Source of the DNA: Teratosphaeria epicoccoides
Lineage: Eukaryota > Ascomycota > Dothideomycetes > Mycosphaerellales > Teratosphaeriaceae
DNA length: 64,000 bases
Assembly: GCA_021401465.1 (NCBI GenBank)
Contig: JADDMT010000102.1
Coordinates: 41,584-105,583 of the forward strand
Direction of reading: 5' to 3'
Below, in pieces: positions 54,901 through 64,000 of the stretch; within the stretch, counting starts at the first letter, position 1, and each line of letters opens with the position of its first letter. Made by a program: the position numbers and the translations under genes. Below the pieces are notes generated by a model that was given only the letters and a program-made list of their open reading frames with translations, did no database searches and was not told where the DNA came from.

Positions 54901-54968
54901 ACTTTTTAAAGAGCTTCCTAAATGGAGTGGCGGAGAAGGAGGGCCATAGAAGCGCTAGAAGATCGTGA
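51915..54968 (+). CDS. dcp2: mRNA decapping enzyme subunit 2
   Basis: Single exon, 1017 aa, ATG 51915 to TGA. Residues about 10-95 are the helical Dcp2 box A domain that binds Dcp1 (LVDWLDDLTVRFLLNLP, WFYEDFIRP). Residues about 98-240 are the Nudix hydrolase fold with the Nudix box at about 136-158 (GKINKDEKDLDCAIREVYEE), which removes the m7G cap, followed by box B (WYNIRDLPGF). The long Gln/Pro-rich tail contains at least seven short Leu-rich helical motifs (LKRLLSIG, SLLALLQ, NLLRAF, ALLDLLQ, QLLALFS, SLLGLFN, NLLDLFN) spread from about 300 to 900. Such motifs bind Edc3 or Pat1 in yeasts and help form P-bodies. It is longer than S. pombe Dcp2, as usual in filamentous fungi. No RIP damage is seen. 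Confidence 0.95.
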   Translation: MAETDIANMSLVDWLDDLTVRFLLNLPASELESVPRLCFQVEEAQWFYEDFIRPAAAAAGNPLPSLQLRQFCLQLFQHCPLLSGFTDAQHIAAYEEFLAYKVRVPVRGAILLDQSMEKVLLVKGWKKGASWSFPRGKINKDEKDLDCAIREVYEETGYDIRQAGLVPPEDEDKVRYIDVIMREQHMRLFVFRGVPLDTHFEPIARKEISKIDWYNIRDLPGFKKQKHGGEAQQANKFYMVAPFLGQMKKWINEQRRDDAKKPQADAHTGEHAIMEDLGEDTDAVAEESVAGVGVLAAEVDKSDALKRLLSIGGPAMSQAVPRPPATSNGSSLLALLQGGAPPAANNTLPQTPLQQVSAFLQQPATPLPHRPRHPSMGFQQDAPEFQLSPQWLQAQHEQRNLSMPTPNVFGPDGIPGQQPRGFQQPPQAHQMQPHAQQQGHSLPEGQLSPPKHDHENEMPFGGQIGLHPGQPGMQQPHWQLQHARNMSDAFDVQGTQGAIRAGPSAPNAEQLPVPQLNAQAMNLLRAFKSGSNPSIPVPAKASQAPRQASVHQTALLDLLQTKTSTVQTPPAPTPSNSIQTIPVPERGAERPPRKPRQATLNEITRTLPAKLKHKKPDTAQTPRQIQPQPGMSTAIPTDDQIAKDMSRQHLYDPAHPKQFARSSANASKPSEGVQDSQAKIMLRAAHQEDIPQALAPRSPKSVASSPDSKIASPRRAKGTENGAPKPAFTILPRPSSAARNAMRSPGTLPPPSPLRKQTSMPASGAAGIQLLKRPDNVDPVAVQKAAEVVEDLNSVGSANGDKREQLLALFSKTPTASPIPQVGQLQQAPSPPTTAENRKNSLLGLFNAKSPITAVHTPTIDSPQSLQLATQPPPAPLMVPSRHAGSQNITRSQTPQNLLDLFNKPFAPQNSPGTPISPFTLGTPVHTRHIAKGQDRHGSVSSLGSIGPAQAQEAPRSRLGGVTSAGDIGGIVDMESRKTSTGSIGWTSSPTDANKDFLKSFLNGVAEKEGHRSARRS

Positions 54969-56071
54969 GATTGGGGGACCTAGCGCATGGTCAAGGAAGA
55001 GAGTGCTTGTCTCGAGCTGGATAGACAAGTGGACAAGGTTGGCACACCTGGGGAGCCACGAGTCCCAGACTGCTTGCGACTAACAGTTGTTCATTCGTGG
55101 TTCCGCCAACGGTACATGCAAATAGACGAATGTGTTCTTTGACGTTGGGCTATTATCATCGTCGGCAAGATGATTGCCATTCGGAGCGATCACAGCGCTG
55201 TGCTCGATCCTGAAGAGCCCGGTCGCCGACTACAACAGTCTGCGACCTGGGTCCCACGCCTCGCAGCGCGAGCGTTGAACTAGTGCGACGACCAATGGTT
55301 TGGCTGTGTCTTCCCACAAATACATGTCGCCTCTATCCTGCCACACCATATGCAGAACGTCGCGCACTCAATTCCACACCGTCGACATCAGTCTATAACA
55401 CCATGCAGACTCTACTTAACCTCGCCCTTAGCTCCCTCACCATCCTCACCGCCCTGATCTCAGCAACACGCGAGAACCCGGGAAAGGCAGATCCTTGGGA
55501 CCCACCGAAGAACGGCAGCTCACCAGCAGAAACCTTTTGCGTTGCCGCCCCATGGCCCCTACGCGCCCCGCCACTCTATTCCTCTTGTTTCCTTGCAACC
55601 CCCTCTGACCTACCTCCTTGTATAGGGCCAAGGCAATTGTCTGGACCTAGAACCCGACAGTTGTGCGATTCATTTTTATAAGATCGTGAGTATCTCGGCC
55701 GCGCGCGCTTCACTCTTTCGATCTGCAAGGCTGAATTGCGATGATAGTGTCCATCCACGTGGCAAGGTGGGAAGAGGTTTTGGAGCTGCTGGGCAAATTT
55801 GGGGAAGAAGCAGTATGATTGTTATCGTAAGCTCAGTCGAAGGTGTGGGATCAAGGGGGAGCTGCGTTGTTTGATGGCCGACGAGACAATGGGGAAATTG
55901 GGATGGGAAAGGTGGTGGAGCGTTTTTTCTGCAGCTGCAGGATCCATTCACAGCAAAACTCTCTCCTCGAGACCGTTGAACACGAGGAGTTTCTTCAGGC
56001 GCTGCGCAGATCTGTGTGTCTTTCAAGATTACTGTTCATCATTCCGCATCCACAGATCCGACCTCCAGCGA
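54969..56071. other. Intergenic region, dcp2 3' to NAD kinase 3'
   Basis: About 1.1 kb between convergent genes. The open frames here (for example 55283-55681 plus, 55843-56151 plus, 56026-55676 minus) overlap each other on both strands and show no domain or splice structure. It probably holds the two 3' UTRs; nothing else is supported. Confidence 0.5.
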
Positions 56072-57689
56072 TTACTTCGACTCCTTGCTCCGCTGCTGAT
56101 CATCAAAAGCCTTCTGCCTCTGCCGATTATTCCAATTCAGCGTCCGACTGATACTGTCCACCCAGTCCTCGCTCCTACGATCTAGTGGCAGCACGCTCGG
56201 GAACGGGAAACGGCTGGCAGAAATCGTCACATAATCGCCAGGTTTGAGCTCGGTCCTGCATATTCATGTCAATTCCAAGGAATGAAGAGAGCGGAGTGGA
56301 GGATTTGCATAAAACCTACCTCTCCTTCCCGTCGAACGACGCCCAACAGCTCGCTCGCGCATCATATGGAACGCCGAGACGCAATACTATCGTGTCTGGC
56401 AATATGATGGGGCGGAAAGAGAGCGTGTGAGGTGCGATGGCTGTGACGAGAATCACAGGGTTGTCAGGATGACATAGACTACCACCTGCCGCAAGATTAT
56501 AGGCCGTGCTACCCGTGGGCGTGGCCACACAGACACCGTCTGCCTGGACTGTCGTGAAATGTTCTTCATCACCAAAGACCTCCATACTACTCATCGTTGG
56601 GTTGGGTCCACGGTCCAGCACAATGTCATTGAGAATATTGTGAGTGCCGCATGGATGATGCGTGTTGACATCGTCTTGCTGGTCACCGATTAGCTCGTCC
56701 ACTAGGTCTCTCGACTTTTGCTCGTCCTCGTCATGTCGTTCTCGTGATCGCATAATGGTAGCTTCGAATCGTAGTCGCAAGGACACTGTGACGCCCTTGT
56801 CGAAAGCTGTGTGCAGGATGTTTGGGTAATCGTCAAAGTCGAATTTGGTCAGGAAGCCGAGGGAGCCTAGAGCGAAGGACATGACGGGTGGGACGATACG
56901 TTGGAAGAGCCAGGACGCGTATAGGACGGTACCATCGCCACCTAATGCCAGAGCGATTTCGAAGGTATGCGGCTTCTTCTTGCACATTTCGTTCGTCCAG
57001 TACTTTATACGGTCATTGTAGTCGTCTGGACCCCTGCTGATGACACCTTCCGCATCGAACACCTTGTTCGTCTTCATCGTCTCTTCTACCCAGACAATGT
57101 AACCTTTGCCATCCTCATTCTTCTGCGACAGTAACCATTCCGTCAAGTCCCTCGTCTTGGCAATCAATGCCTGATCGTGCGCCTTGGTCAACAGAAAGAC
57201 ATTTCGCACTTTCAGCAGCAGTCTCAAGTGCCCCAGGCGCCTCGACAAATCTCTTATGCCAAACGCCATATCCGAGAGTTGCTTCTTGGTCAAAAGCCGG
57301 CTTTGCATCTGTCGATTTGTCCCGTCATCGTCGTGCGGGGTTGGAGTATCTTTGTCGGCAGGTTTCTGGGATGAGATGCCCTCCTGACTCGGAGTCCAGT
57401 GTCCATCCCTCGACCTTTCTTCGATCAGTGAATGCACGAAGCATGATGTGCTTGAGCGTTTGGAGCCCGGCCTTGCACTTTTCCTTGCTGCCGTTCCAGA
57501 GTCGGGGTGGGGAACCATTGATGCTCGCCGTCGCTGGGTCTTTTGCTGATCGAAGACAATCTCAATGTTTTGCTCCTGGGTACTGCCGTCTGAGTCGCTG
57601 CCGTCATGGTTGGCGTTGTATTCTCCCAAATCCCGTTCGCGGTGGTATTCACCGATCAATGATGTTCTGTCGTGGCCACTGGGAGACAT
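56072..57689 (-). CDS. ATP-NAD kinase, two exons
   Basis: Exon 1 is 57689-56320, intron 56319-56256 (GTAGGT donor, TGCAG acceptor, 64 nt), exon 2 56255-56072. The product is 517 aa (MSPSGHDRTSLIGEYHRERD to RSKESK). The N-terminal 130 residues are polar and probably disordered. The kinase fold follows: RNVFLLTKAHD at about 162-172, the GGDGT nucleotide-binding motif at 250-254, FALGSLGFLT at about 272-281, and the second signature TPTGSTAYNLAAGGS at about 390-404. After the intron the fold closes (ELKPGDYVTISAS). NAD kinases make NADP from NAD and ATP, here probably in the cytosol since no targeting signal is evident. It is convergent with dcp2. Repeat damage begins about 230 bp upstream of its start. 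Confidence 0.93.
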
Positions 57690-57917
57690 GTTGGCACTTC
57701 TGTCTCCAATATGGTTCCTTGTCGCTCAGGGTACATGTCCTGTCGACACGACCTGGGAGCTTCACGAGGAATGACGTTTGGTTGGTACAGTGAGTCCCGC
57801 GGCAATGGTTAAGCTGATCGATATAGTTCAAGCGTTGTCGATCTTTGACAGGACGGCGGTCCAAATGTGCCAATTCCACATGAGGGGTGTTCTCGGCCAC
57901 ATCAAGAATCGACCTTC
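57690..57917. other. Upstream region of the NAD kinase gene
   Basis: About 230 bp of normal composition upstream of the NAD kinase start. It ends abruptly at about 57918, where TA-rich RIP-type sequence begins. The promoter must lie here or has been cut by the repeat block; no motif was identified. Confidence 0.4.
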
Positions 57918-57987
57918 TAACTCATATATAGGCCTATTTACCTATCAACAATAATCTATTAGCACTAATATCGTTGTTGTTTTCACC

Positions 57988-60116
57988 ATGCCACCTCAGG
58001 TAATCGACTAGCCGCACTAGCACAAGTATGTGTAGTAAGCTATAGCTATTAGTGTCTGCCATGTTAATATCTAGGAGACTATCATGCGGGAAGAACAGAC
58101 GATTATTAGTCGCAGTTGCCTCGCAAGGCGGCTCGATGATTAGGGCTTCCGCAAATATGTACCTTATATTAGAGGCGAAGTTATAGTAAAGGTTAACTAC
58201 CTTATAGAGTACTAACACTAGTGCTAGTAGTCTACTAACAAGGAGATACTAGATGTATTGTCTGCGAATAGATACGACATAAGCCGTAGAACGTTATAGT
58301 AGCGACGTATTACCCTTAGCTATAAGAAGAAGCTTAATTAAGAGGAAGGGGAAAGGGAAGAGTAGCGACTTATACTGCTATTATGTAGTAAGTATGACAA
58401 AGGTAATGCTCTGCATTATAGCAGGGAGAACCTATACGTGCACTTTCGACATACGTACAGGACAGTTAGATAGTAAGGACACTTATAGTCTAATCATAGT
58501 ATACTTACTACTTAATTATAATAGTGATTGCCTTTTCTAAGCCGCATGGAGCATTAACCCCCGGGGCTTTTAAGAGCGTAGTCGTCCTTTAAGGGTAAAG
58601 CGTAGTGTCCTTCGAGCTCCTAGACTAAACTAGGGCTAGTTAATTAACACCTATTACAAGATAGAGATGTTTAGAATTAGCATTTACGCTACTATTAACA
58701 TGTAGTCTTATAATATCATGTAGATCTATGTTAGCATTGTCAGACGCATAAAGCTAAGCGTCCTTACATAATACTCTTAATATATGCAGGAGTTCTTAAT
58801 AGTGCCTTAAATAATCCGGAGCGACAGGGGTCTTAAGACACTAGATCTAGCTGATGCTTACTTTTAGCTGTTACAAGAAGCTCGTAGGGACGTAGGCGAA
58901 GGCCGTTATCTAGACGCAGAGGAGCTAGGCGATTAGCAAGAGGCTTAATTCGCGGCGAGGGTAGCGGCTATAGCTAGCGACTAAGGGCTATTGTTAGTTA
59001 GTAAGATAGACGACAATGACAACGACGAGCCCCTACGCCAGCCAGACATGTAGCATTGCTAGCAAGCTAAGTAGCTAGTCTTTAGACCCTAGCTACTACT
59101 AAGGAACGAGCTTATATTCGCTGATTGTTATTAGTATAGGACAAGCAAGATGAATTAGCGCATTAAGGTGTAGTAGGGCTAGCTCTTAAAGACTAAGCTT
59201 AATTACTAGAGAGACTAGTTTCAAGTGCTTAAAGATAGCGGCTATTAGAGCGAAGACTGCCTCTCTAACAAGATTGCCTTTATCGCGGTCTATATGCCTA
59301 TCATCTAGATAGCTACTACTAAGTTCTTAATCTTGTAGAGGAACCACAAGATTCGCAGCTAACTATAGCGGCTACATTGTGTGCTAGGGGTCCCTAAGTA
59401 GCTATATAGATATCCGGAGAGTCATAAGACTATGCCTAGCTACTAAAGCGGTATGCGAATCGATGCTAATAGTCTCTAATTAGCAGCGATTAAGGAATAC
59501 CTTGAAGCTACAGGTTTTAGTAAGTCCTAATTATAGAGCACTTATAGAGTTACTCGACATACTAGAGAGCTGTTAAGAGCTCTTTAACTTCGCTTAATAT
59601 ACATGGCCCCTACCTAGTACACTGATTATAGTGTAGTCGTAGTATGCCTTAAGGCACTTTGCTAACTCTTGGCAGATATTAATAAGTACCTTCCTGTAGA
59701 CACGTTAGCATAGTACGCTAGTACCTTAGTACAGGTCGGCGTTAATATGGCTGCTATTACTAGCGACGCTAATGAGCTAGAGAGTAGCAGAAGGCTACAT
59801 AAGCTCGCCTACTATTACCTCCGCAACTCCGCAAAGGCCTATCTAGATGCTAGTAGCACTAAGCTAAAGCTAGCATAGTCTGACAAGCATTATGTAGTAC
59901 CTTACTTCTAACCGAATGTTAATCTACAGGTACATGAGGCTATTAATAGACTAACACTACTACTTCTAGAGCGGATAACATAGCTATTAGATAGCTTTAA
60001 TAATGTGTAGCTTATAAGACTGTTAGTACGCTCCTCATTAAATCGAACAAGACTGCTACTACTCTGTGTCTTTTGCCTGCTAATTAATAGGTCCCCCGTA
60101 ACACTGTTTTTTGATT
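57988..60116 (+). pseudogene. Integrase-core (rve-like) transposase remnant
   Basis: Plus-strand frame from ATG 57988 (MPPQVID) with many TAG/TAA codons and at least one frameshift near 58470. In order: a helix-turn-helix-like N-terminus (NKEILDVLSANRYDISRRTL, about 58232-58290), a linker (HYSRENLYVHFRHTYRTV), then an integrase/DDE core with EMFRIGIYATIN (about 58665), IIRSDRG (second Asp, about 58818), and the segment normally reading NQRIE-x-W (about 59155), where Glu is now Lys. Then follow CLSNKIAFIAVYMPII and a C-terminal helical region to about 60116. This matches the fungal integrase-core family often found beside other repeats; it is not a gypsy pol. It is catalytically dead. Confidence 0.65.
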
Positions 60117-60399
60117 AATTTAATTACTACCTCTTTGCTTAGTATCATTAAGCTATTATGGCAGAGCTAGTACATCTGCAGCGTATTAGAGACTAGATAA
60201 TAGCTTGTCTAGTATTAGGAATACCCTACGCTCTTTACAATCACGAAGTACCCTAGTGTAACTACTACTTGATAGTTAATCCTACCTATCGAGTAATAGT
60301 AACGCTAATAACGCCCTAACTAGTAACGCAAAGCCTTTAGGGTAAGTCGTCAGAGGCCTCTGTGATTACACTGCGAGCGCCTACTACGCCCTAGTTTTC

Positions 60400-62353
60400 A
60401 TGGCATTTAACTAACTGTCTAGTCTCGTAGAAGCTAATATCGACTAGACCTCTAGGTCTAACTCTAACCCTAATACGTCGACTACAGCTATGACTATACT
60501 ACGACTAGCCTCTACTAAGACAAATGCGGGTCTACAACTAACTCTAGAGCCTCGTCATCTTCAGGCAGCTCGTGCGAAGCGCCGTTAAGCAGCTTAAGTC
60601 CCTTAAGGACCGCTAGCGTTTACATCCTACACTAGTATAGTCCCTGTCGCTAATCAAGAGTGTATAGGACATAAACCTCTCCTACTAGCTAAGGTAACAC
60701 TACACGGCAGTACCCCTGCTAGCTCGTATCGTGTAGTCACAGAGTAGCCGCAGCCTTAATCGACACAGGGTAAAGGCAAGGTAGTAAGAAGCTCTCTTCC
60801 GAATCTGCTAGCGCTAGTGCCGAAGTGTTTAAGAATTAATCTGAAGGTTTAGAAGCAAGTAAAGACCTTTACCTTGACTAAGCGGCATGACAAGGTCGAT
60901 ACTATGTCTGTAGCAGAGCTAGAGCACTAGTATGACAGGGTAGTAACCTTGTACAACAACGAATACAACGATCTTAAAGACAAACCCCTACTTATCGACT
61001 TTCTGCTAAGTTGTGTTAAGCACGATCATCTTAAGGATATCAAGTCGTTTCTACAATACTAGGGGCACCTCTTTATTAACAGTTAACCTGTAGATCTAGT
61101 CACATAGCAATTCACTAAGATCGATATAGAGCTATACGACGATATTAAGAAGATGCTAGAACTATTCAGGACTCCGCCTAAGGCCGACAATAAGTACAAT
61201 CTCTGGATTAACGTAGTGCTCTTTAAAACAGACGCTTAGATAGCTGCTTAGATTACTTACCTCGAGAAGAACGCCCCCTAGTTACTAGACAAGTAGCTCG
61301 TAAGTAATGACGAGCTAGTAGCTAACACTTTAGACGCTAGTAGATTTAGTCTTATAGACGCCGAGCTCTAAGAGCTCTTAGAAGACTGTCATGGCTTAGA
61401 CATTAAAGACAGGCTACCCCTCCTAACATAACAGTATAGTTACGATGTTAGCGACCTTGTCATACACGCTATTCTCGCTAAAGATGAGGCCGCTACTACG
61501 AGTCGCTATGTAAGCACATAGCGAGGCTACAAACGAGACCCTTCGTCTAATCTGCTAGTCCGAGCTTTACTAGGTACTCTAGCGCTACAAACAATTAGAC
61601 GAACTACAGAGGTAATCACGGAGGCATTCGACAGTCGAATTATCAAACTAGAGCTAGTCTCTAGCTTAGATGCCCCGCTAGCATATAGCTCGTAGCAGGG
61701 GGTAGATATGTTTATGTTATAGGTAAACGGCGTATACACAGGGGTTCATGTAGTATTCAACAAGTACGATAGGGAGAGAGGGACTATCTGTTAGCTGTCC
61801 GGTCTTTTATAGCCAGCCTTGTCAGGGGTCGCGTCGCATAGGCCCTAGCCTGTGCCAAGACTTAGGGCCTCGCCCTTCACAGTTTGACTTGACTAAGCTT
61901 AGTAGTGATGATAAGCTTCTACTACTAGATACCTTCATGAAGAGCTAGAGGGTATTCTTACTATACTTAAAGAAGTAGTAGGAGACAAAGGCGTCTAAGT
62001 TAGAGCCGATAATTAAACAAGAGCGCTAGTCGCTAGCTCCTAGGGCTACTCATAGTTCTGCTACTACTACTGCTACTACTAGTACAACTCTAGGACCTCA
62101 TCCGGCTCCTACAGCCATGACAGCGTCACTAACACTAAAGACTCCGTAGCTAGAGACGCCGCCGCTAGCTACGAAGCCCCCTGTAGTAAAGACGCCGCTA
62201 CTAACGACGCTGCCGCTAGCTGCAAAGACTAAGAAGTAAGGGGGTAAGAGGAAGAAGGCAGACAAGCCGCTACTACCGCAGCTTGCAGAGTTGATACATG
62301 AGCCACAACAGCGCAAGAAGGTAAATTATAAGGATGCCTATAATGGCACGTAG
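60400..62353 (+). pseudogene. Unidentified ORF of about 593 codons, split by a solo LTR
   Basis: ATG 60400 (MAFN.LSSLVEANID) to a stop at 62351-62353. Removing the solo LTR (61715-61881) and one 5-bp duplication leaves 1782 nt, exactly 594 codons in one frame, broken only by TAG/TAA. It has a central helical part (MSVAELEH, LLIDFLLSCVKHDHLKDIKS, YDDIKKMLELFRTPPKAD) and a C-terminal Thr/Pro/Ala-rich linker followed by a basic tail (KTKK.GGKRKKADKPLLPQL). No known domain was recognised. It lies directly downstream of the integrase-core remnant in the same orientation and could be its second gene. The continuous frame indicates selection for protein before RIP. Confidence 0.5.
61715..61881 (-). 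repeat. Solo LTR of family A
   Basis: 167 bp (10 bp shorter than the LTRs of element A, with a small deletion in the GCCAGCC repeat). Flanks are GTTTA (61710-61714) and GTTTG (61882-61886), a target-site duplication with one G-to-A change. It keeps TG...CA ends and the TATA-like segment. Confidence 0.9.
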
Positions 62354-62578
62354 TAATAAAAAGGTTTATTATTAGTCTGGCGTTAGTGTATTGTGTAGTT
62401 ATAGTATATTCGATAGCAAAATCGCTGAAAAGATATTTAACATGTCTCGATAGTTACTAAAAAAAGAGTTGAATAAAAAATCGAATTATGCTACTTACAG
62501 CTAAGTCGTAGTAGGTGTCGACATAGTTAACTTGATAGCACTATTCAAACAACGCTAAACCCCTAAGCTCCTTCGCTA
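62354..62578. other. Noncoding RIP-type sequence
   Basis: TA-rich tail after the unidentified ORF. No gene or repeat boundary was recognised. Confidence 0.4.
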
Positions 62579-62608
62579 TTCTACTACTACTACTACTACT
62601 ACTACTAC
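62579..62608. repeat. CTA trinucleotide microsatellite
   Basis: About ten tandem CTA units within TA-rich sequence. Confidence 0.85.
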
Positions 62609-62609
62609 A

Positions 62610-62871
62610 TACTACCTCTAGAGCGTTTATAGCGCTCTTCATTAGTATAGTGTAGTAGCGTAGCACCTGCAAATATAGCCCCCTAGAGCGCCTTAATATA
62701 GATCACACTGTCTATAATAGTACAACTAACGTCAACTATCCGCTCTATGATAGTATTAAGCTCTACACGCATTATAGCAAACTAACTATTACTGTAGTCT
62801 ACAAGACTAGCAACATGCTCTACTAGTATAGCTAACTGCCCCTTAACTATACTAAACCTTGTGATATGGTT
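62610..62871 (-). pseudogene. Small coding remnant cut by the C2 LTR
   Basis: On the minus strand a frame reads FSIVKGQLAILVEHVASLVD, MRVELNTIIERIVDV, SVIYIKAL.GAIFAGATLLHY and ends soon after. It is broken only by TAG/TAA and cut at its upstream end by the C LTR at 62872. It looks like the C-terminal helices of an unknown protein. Confidence 0.3.
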
Positions 62872-63646
62872 AATACTAGGGGGCTATTAGAACCGCATGG
62901 GTTCTAATGCCCGCCCTTAGTATGTAGTAACCCTACTACATATAGTAAGGGGGTCCTTCGTACATACATTAGCTCGTATGTCGTCTAAGTAGGATTAGTT
63001 GTCAACGTAGGACGCCCCTATGTCGCTAACCCTACGGTACCCCTACGGGGTTAGGCTCAGACATGCTTTCCCTAATTAAGGAGCGTCAGGGGTTATAAGC
63101 ACCCTTAGCGCTACCTCTGCAATAAGCAGAAAGCAGCGCTGTCTTATACCTACTAAAAGGTCGGATTACTCTGTCATACTACGAGATATTTCTATATTAT
63201 ATAGCATATACATCTATATTAGTTCTGCTTTCTCCCCCCTGCTTTGCAGTCTAGCAGAGAATACTACGATATGTCTAGAGTACTACGAACTCGTAACTAA
63301 CGTGTAGTAAGCGCTATCCCGAGCGCCTGTAATAGCGAAGCTAGCCTAAGTAACTAGCCTGTAGAAGTACCCCCTACGAGTAACACTACATTAAGCAACA
63401 GTTCCGCTAGAGGCTAATTACGTGGCGGACAAGGTAATAGACCCCCTGTATAGGGACTACAGCTAACCCTGACTATCGACCTAGCCCTTATAGCCATGAT
63501 TGTTAATTAGGTCGCGAACTACCTTGCAAACTAGAGCTAGAGCTATACTACTTCTAGTAGCGACAACGGCGAGGACAACGAAGACGTCGCTATAAGTAGT
63601 ACTAATGAACTAGCGGACGAAGAAATCTAGCAAGATTTCACACTAG
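62872..63646 (+). mobile_element. 5' fragment of a second C element (C2): LTR, leader and gag start
   Basis: LTR 62872-63221 (350 bp), then leader with the priming site CTGCTTTCT (63225-63233) and gag from ATG 63496 (MIVN.VANYLAN). It matches C1 17431-18210 over about 775 bp. Here the LTR keeps the complementary sequence AGAAAGCAG (63128-63136) unmutated. The E LTR at 63647 cuts gag at the point corresponding to DFTL in C1. Confidence 0.85.
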
Positions 63647-64000
63647 TGTCATGAGTGTCAGGAGTACTGTCCGGAGTACTGTAGGATACAGGATCATGTA
63701 GGTCCTAAGTGCTATAAGTCATAGTACCGTCATAGGAGTACTATGAGTCATAAGCATAGTCATAGAAGAAAGGATCTGTCACGTGAGGACAGATCCCCGG
63801 ATCTGTAGGGTTAGTCTACAGATCCATGGGCTTGCAAGGAAGAAGGGATCTGTCACGTGATAACAGACCCTTAGATCTGTGGGGTTAGTCTACAGATCTA
63901 CAGACACAGATCTGTCGGGTCTGTCGACAGATCTAACAGAGCTGCTCTGTCGCTCTCTAGTATATAGGGATGGCTTTAGGACAGGCAGTTAGGAGCTTCG
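63647..64000 (+). repeat. E-family LTR, continues past the window end
   Basis: Starts TGTCATGAGTGTCAGG and follows the E LTR through the AGATCT-containing units and TATATAGGG to the window edge. It may be a solo LTR or the 5' LTR of a third E element. It is less damaged than most other E LTRs here (several CA and TG dinucleotides kept). Confidence 0.85.

Noticed and set aside
55283..56185. Several open frames between dcp2 and the NAD kinase gene
   Set aside because: Mutually overlapping, no domain, and part covers NAD kinase exon 2.
57934..58218. Minus-strand open frame of 94 codons
   Set aside because: Complement of the start of the integrase-core transposase, which reads as protein on the plus strand.
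61527..61739. Minus-strand open frame of 70 codons
   Set aside because: It runs across the border of the solo A LTR and is the complement of the 594-codon plus frame.
62098..62316. Minus-strand Ser/Gly/Val-rich open frame
   Set aside because: Complement of the Thr/Pro/Ala-rich tail of the plus-strand ORF ending at 62353.
4600..64000. Starship-type giant element or a captain tyrosine recombinase
   Set aside because: No tyrosine-recombinase motif was seen. The block is fully described by nested LTR elements and one integrase-core remnant.
1..64000. CRISPR arrays, rRNA genes, tRNA genes, bacterial-type operons
   Set aside because: None seen by eye. The E LTR units are short variable repeats within LTRs, not a spacer array. 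A tRNA scan was not possible here.

Overview
The window looks like a piece of a filamentous ascomycete chromosome (Pezizomycotina; Dothideomycetes would fit, but that is inference). The genes have short GT-AG introns of about 46-73 nt with CTNAC-type branch sites. The single-copy genes are ordinary fungal housekeeping genes. The rest is repeats carrying the transition-only damage of repeat-induced point mutation (RIP): CpA/TpG is converted to TpA, CTA and TAG triplets are everywhere, CpG is largely spared, and so the GC content stays moderate.

Layout. (1) 1-4.6 kb is a gene-poor, partly decayed accessory edge: a C2H2-like pseudogene, a one-span membrane ORF, a spliced putative secreted protein, a spliced chromodomain-like protein, and a Moco-sulfurase-like gene joined to a TPR. 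The last lacks its catalytic residues and is cut off by the repeat block. (2) 4.6-48.98 kb is a nest of Ty3/gypsy chromoviruses. An old element (B, minus) is split by an intact-structured element A (9099-15889, TSD CTAAT). Element C (plus, LTR at 17431) is split in gag by D (18352-25286, TSD GAGAC) and again downstream of pol by E1 (29943-37182, TSD GTTGC/GTTAC). E1 itself carries a solo C LTR (32605-32964, TSD TCTA). A cluster of nested E LTRs, a second E copy (E2, 40429-47379) and a 3' piece of an A relative (47380-48617) follow. (3) 48.98-57.9 kb is normal DNA: a low-confidence hypothetical gene, a CWC23/DNAJC17-type J-protein, the decapping enzyme DCP2 divergent from it, and an NAD kinase. 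(4) 57.9-64 kb is a second RIP-damaged block: a fungal integrase-core transposase remnant, an unidentified ORF of about 593 codons interrupted by a solo A LTR, then a 5' fragment of C (C2) cut by an E LTR that runs off the window.

How the parts relate. All five gypsy families encode a chromodomain after the integrase. The four with a visible 5' end (A, C, D, E) each have an 8-9 nt sequence 2-3 nt inside the 5' LTR that is the exact reverse complement of a sequence inside the LTR, 34-39 nt downstream of a TATA-like box in the two cases counted. That is the layout expected for Tf1/sushi-type self-priming instead of tRNA priming. Downstream of pol, and convergent with it, most families also carry an antisense gene. 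In E it is exactly 206 codons in both copies, with a Zn2Cys6-like cysteine pattern followed by a predicted coiled coil. In D it is spliced, with at least two clear introns and two CxxC pairs. In C it is about 470 codons. These antisense genes are the most interesting signal in the window.

Limits: protein families were recognised by eye, no alignment or database search was run, and the positions of degenerate domains are approximate.
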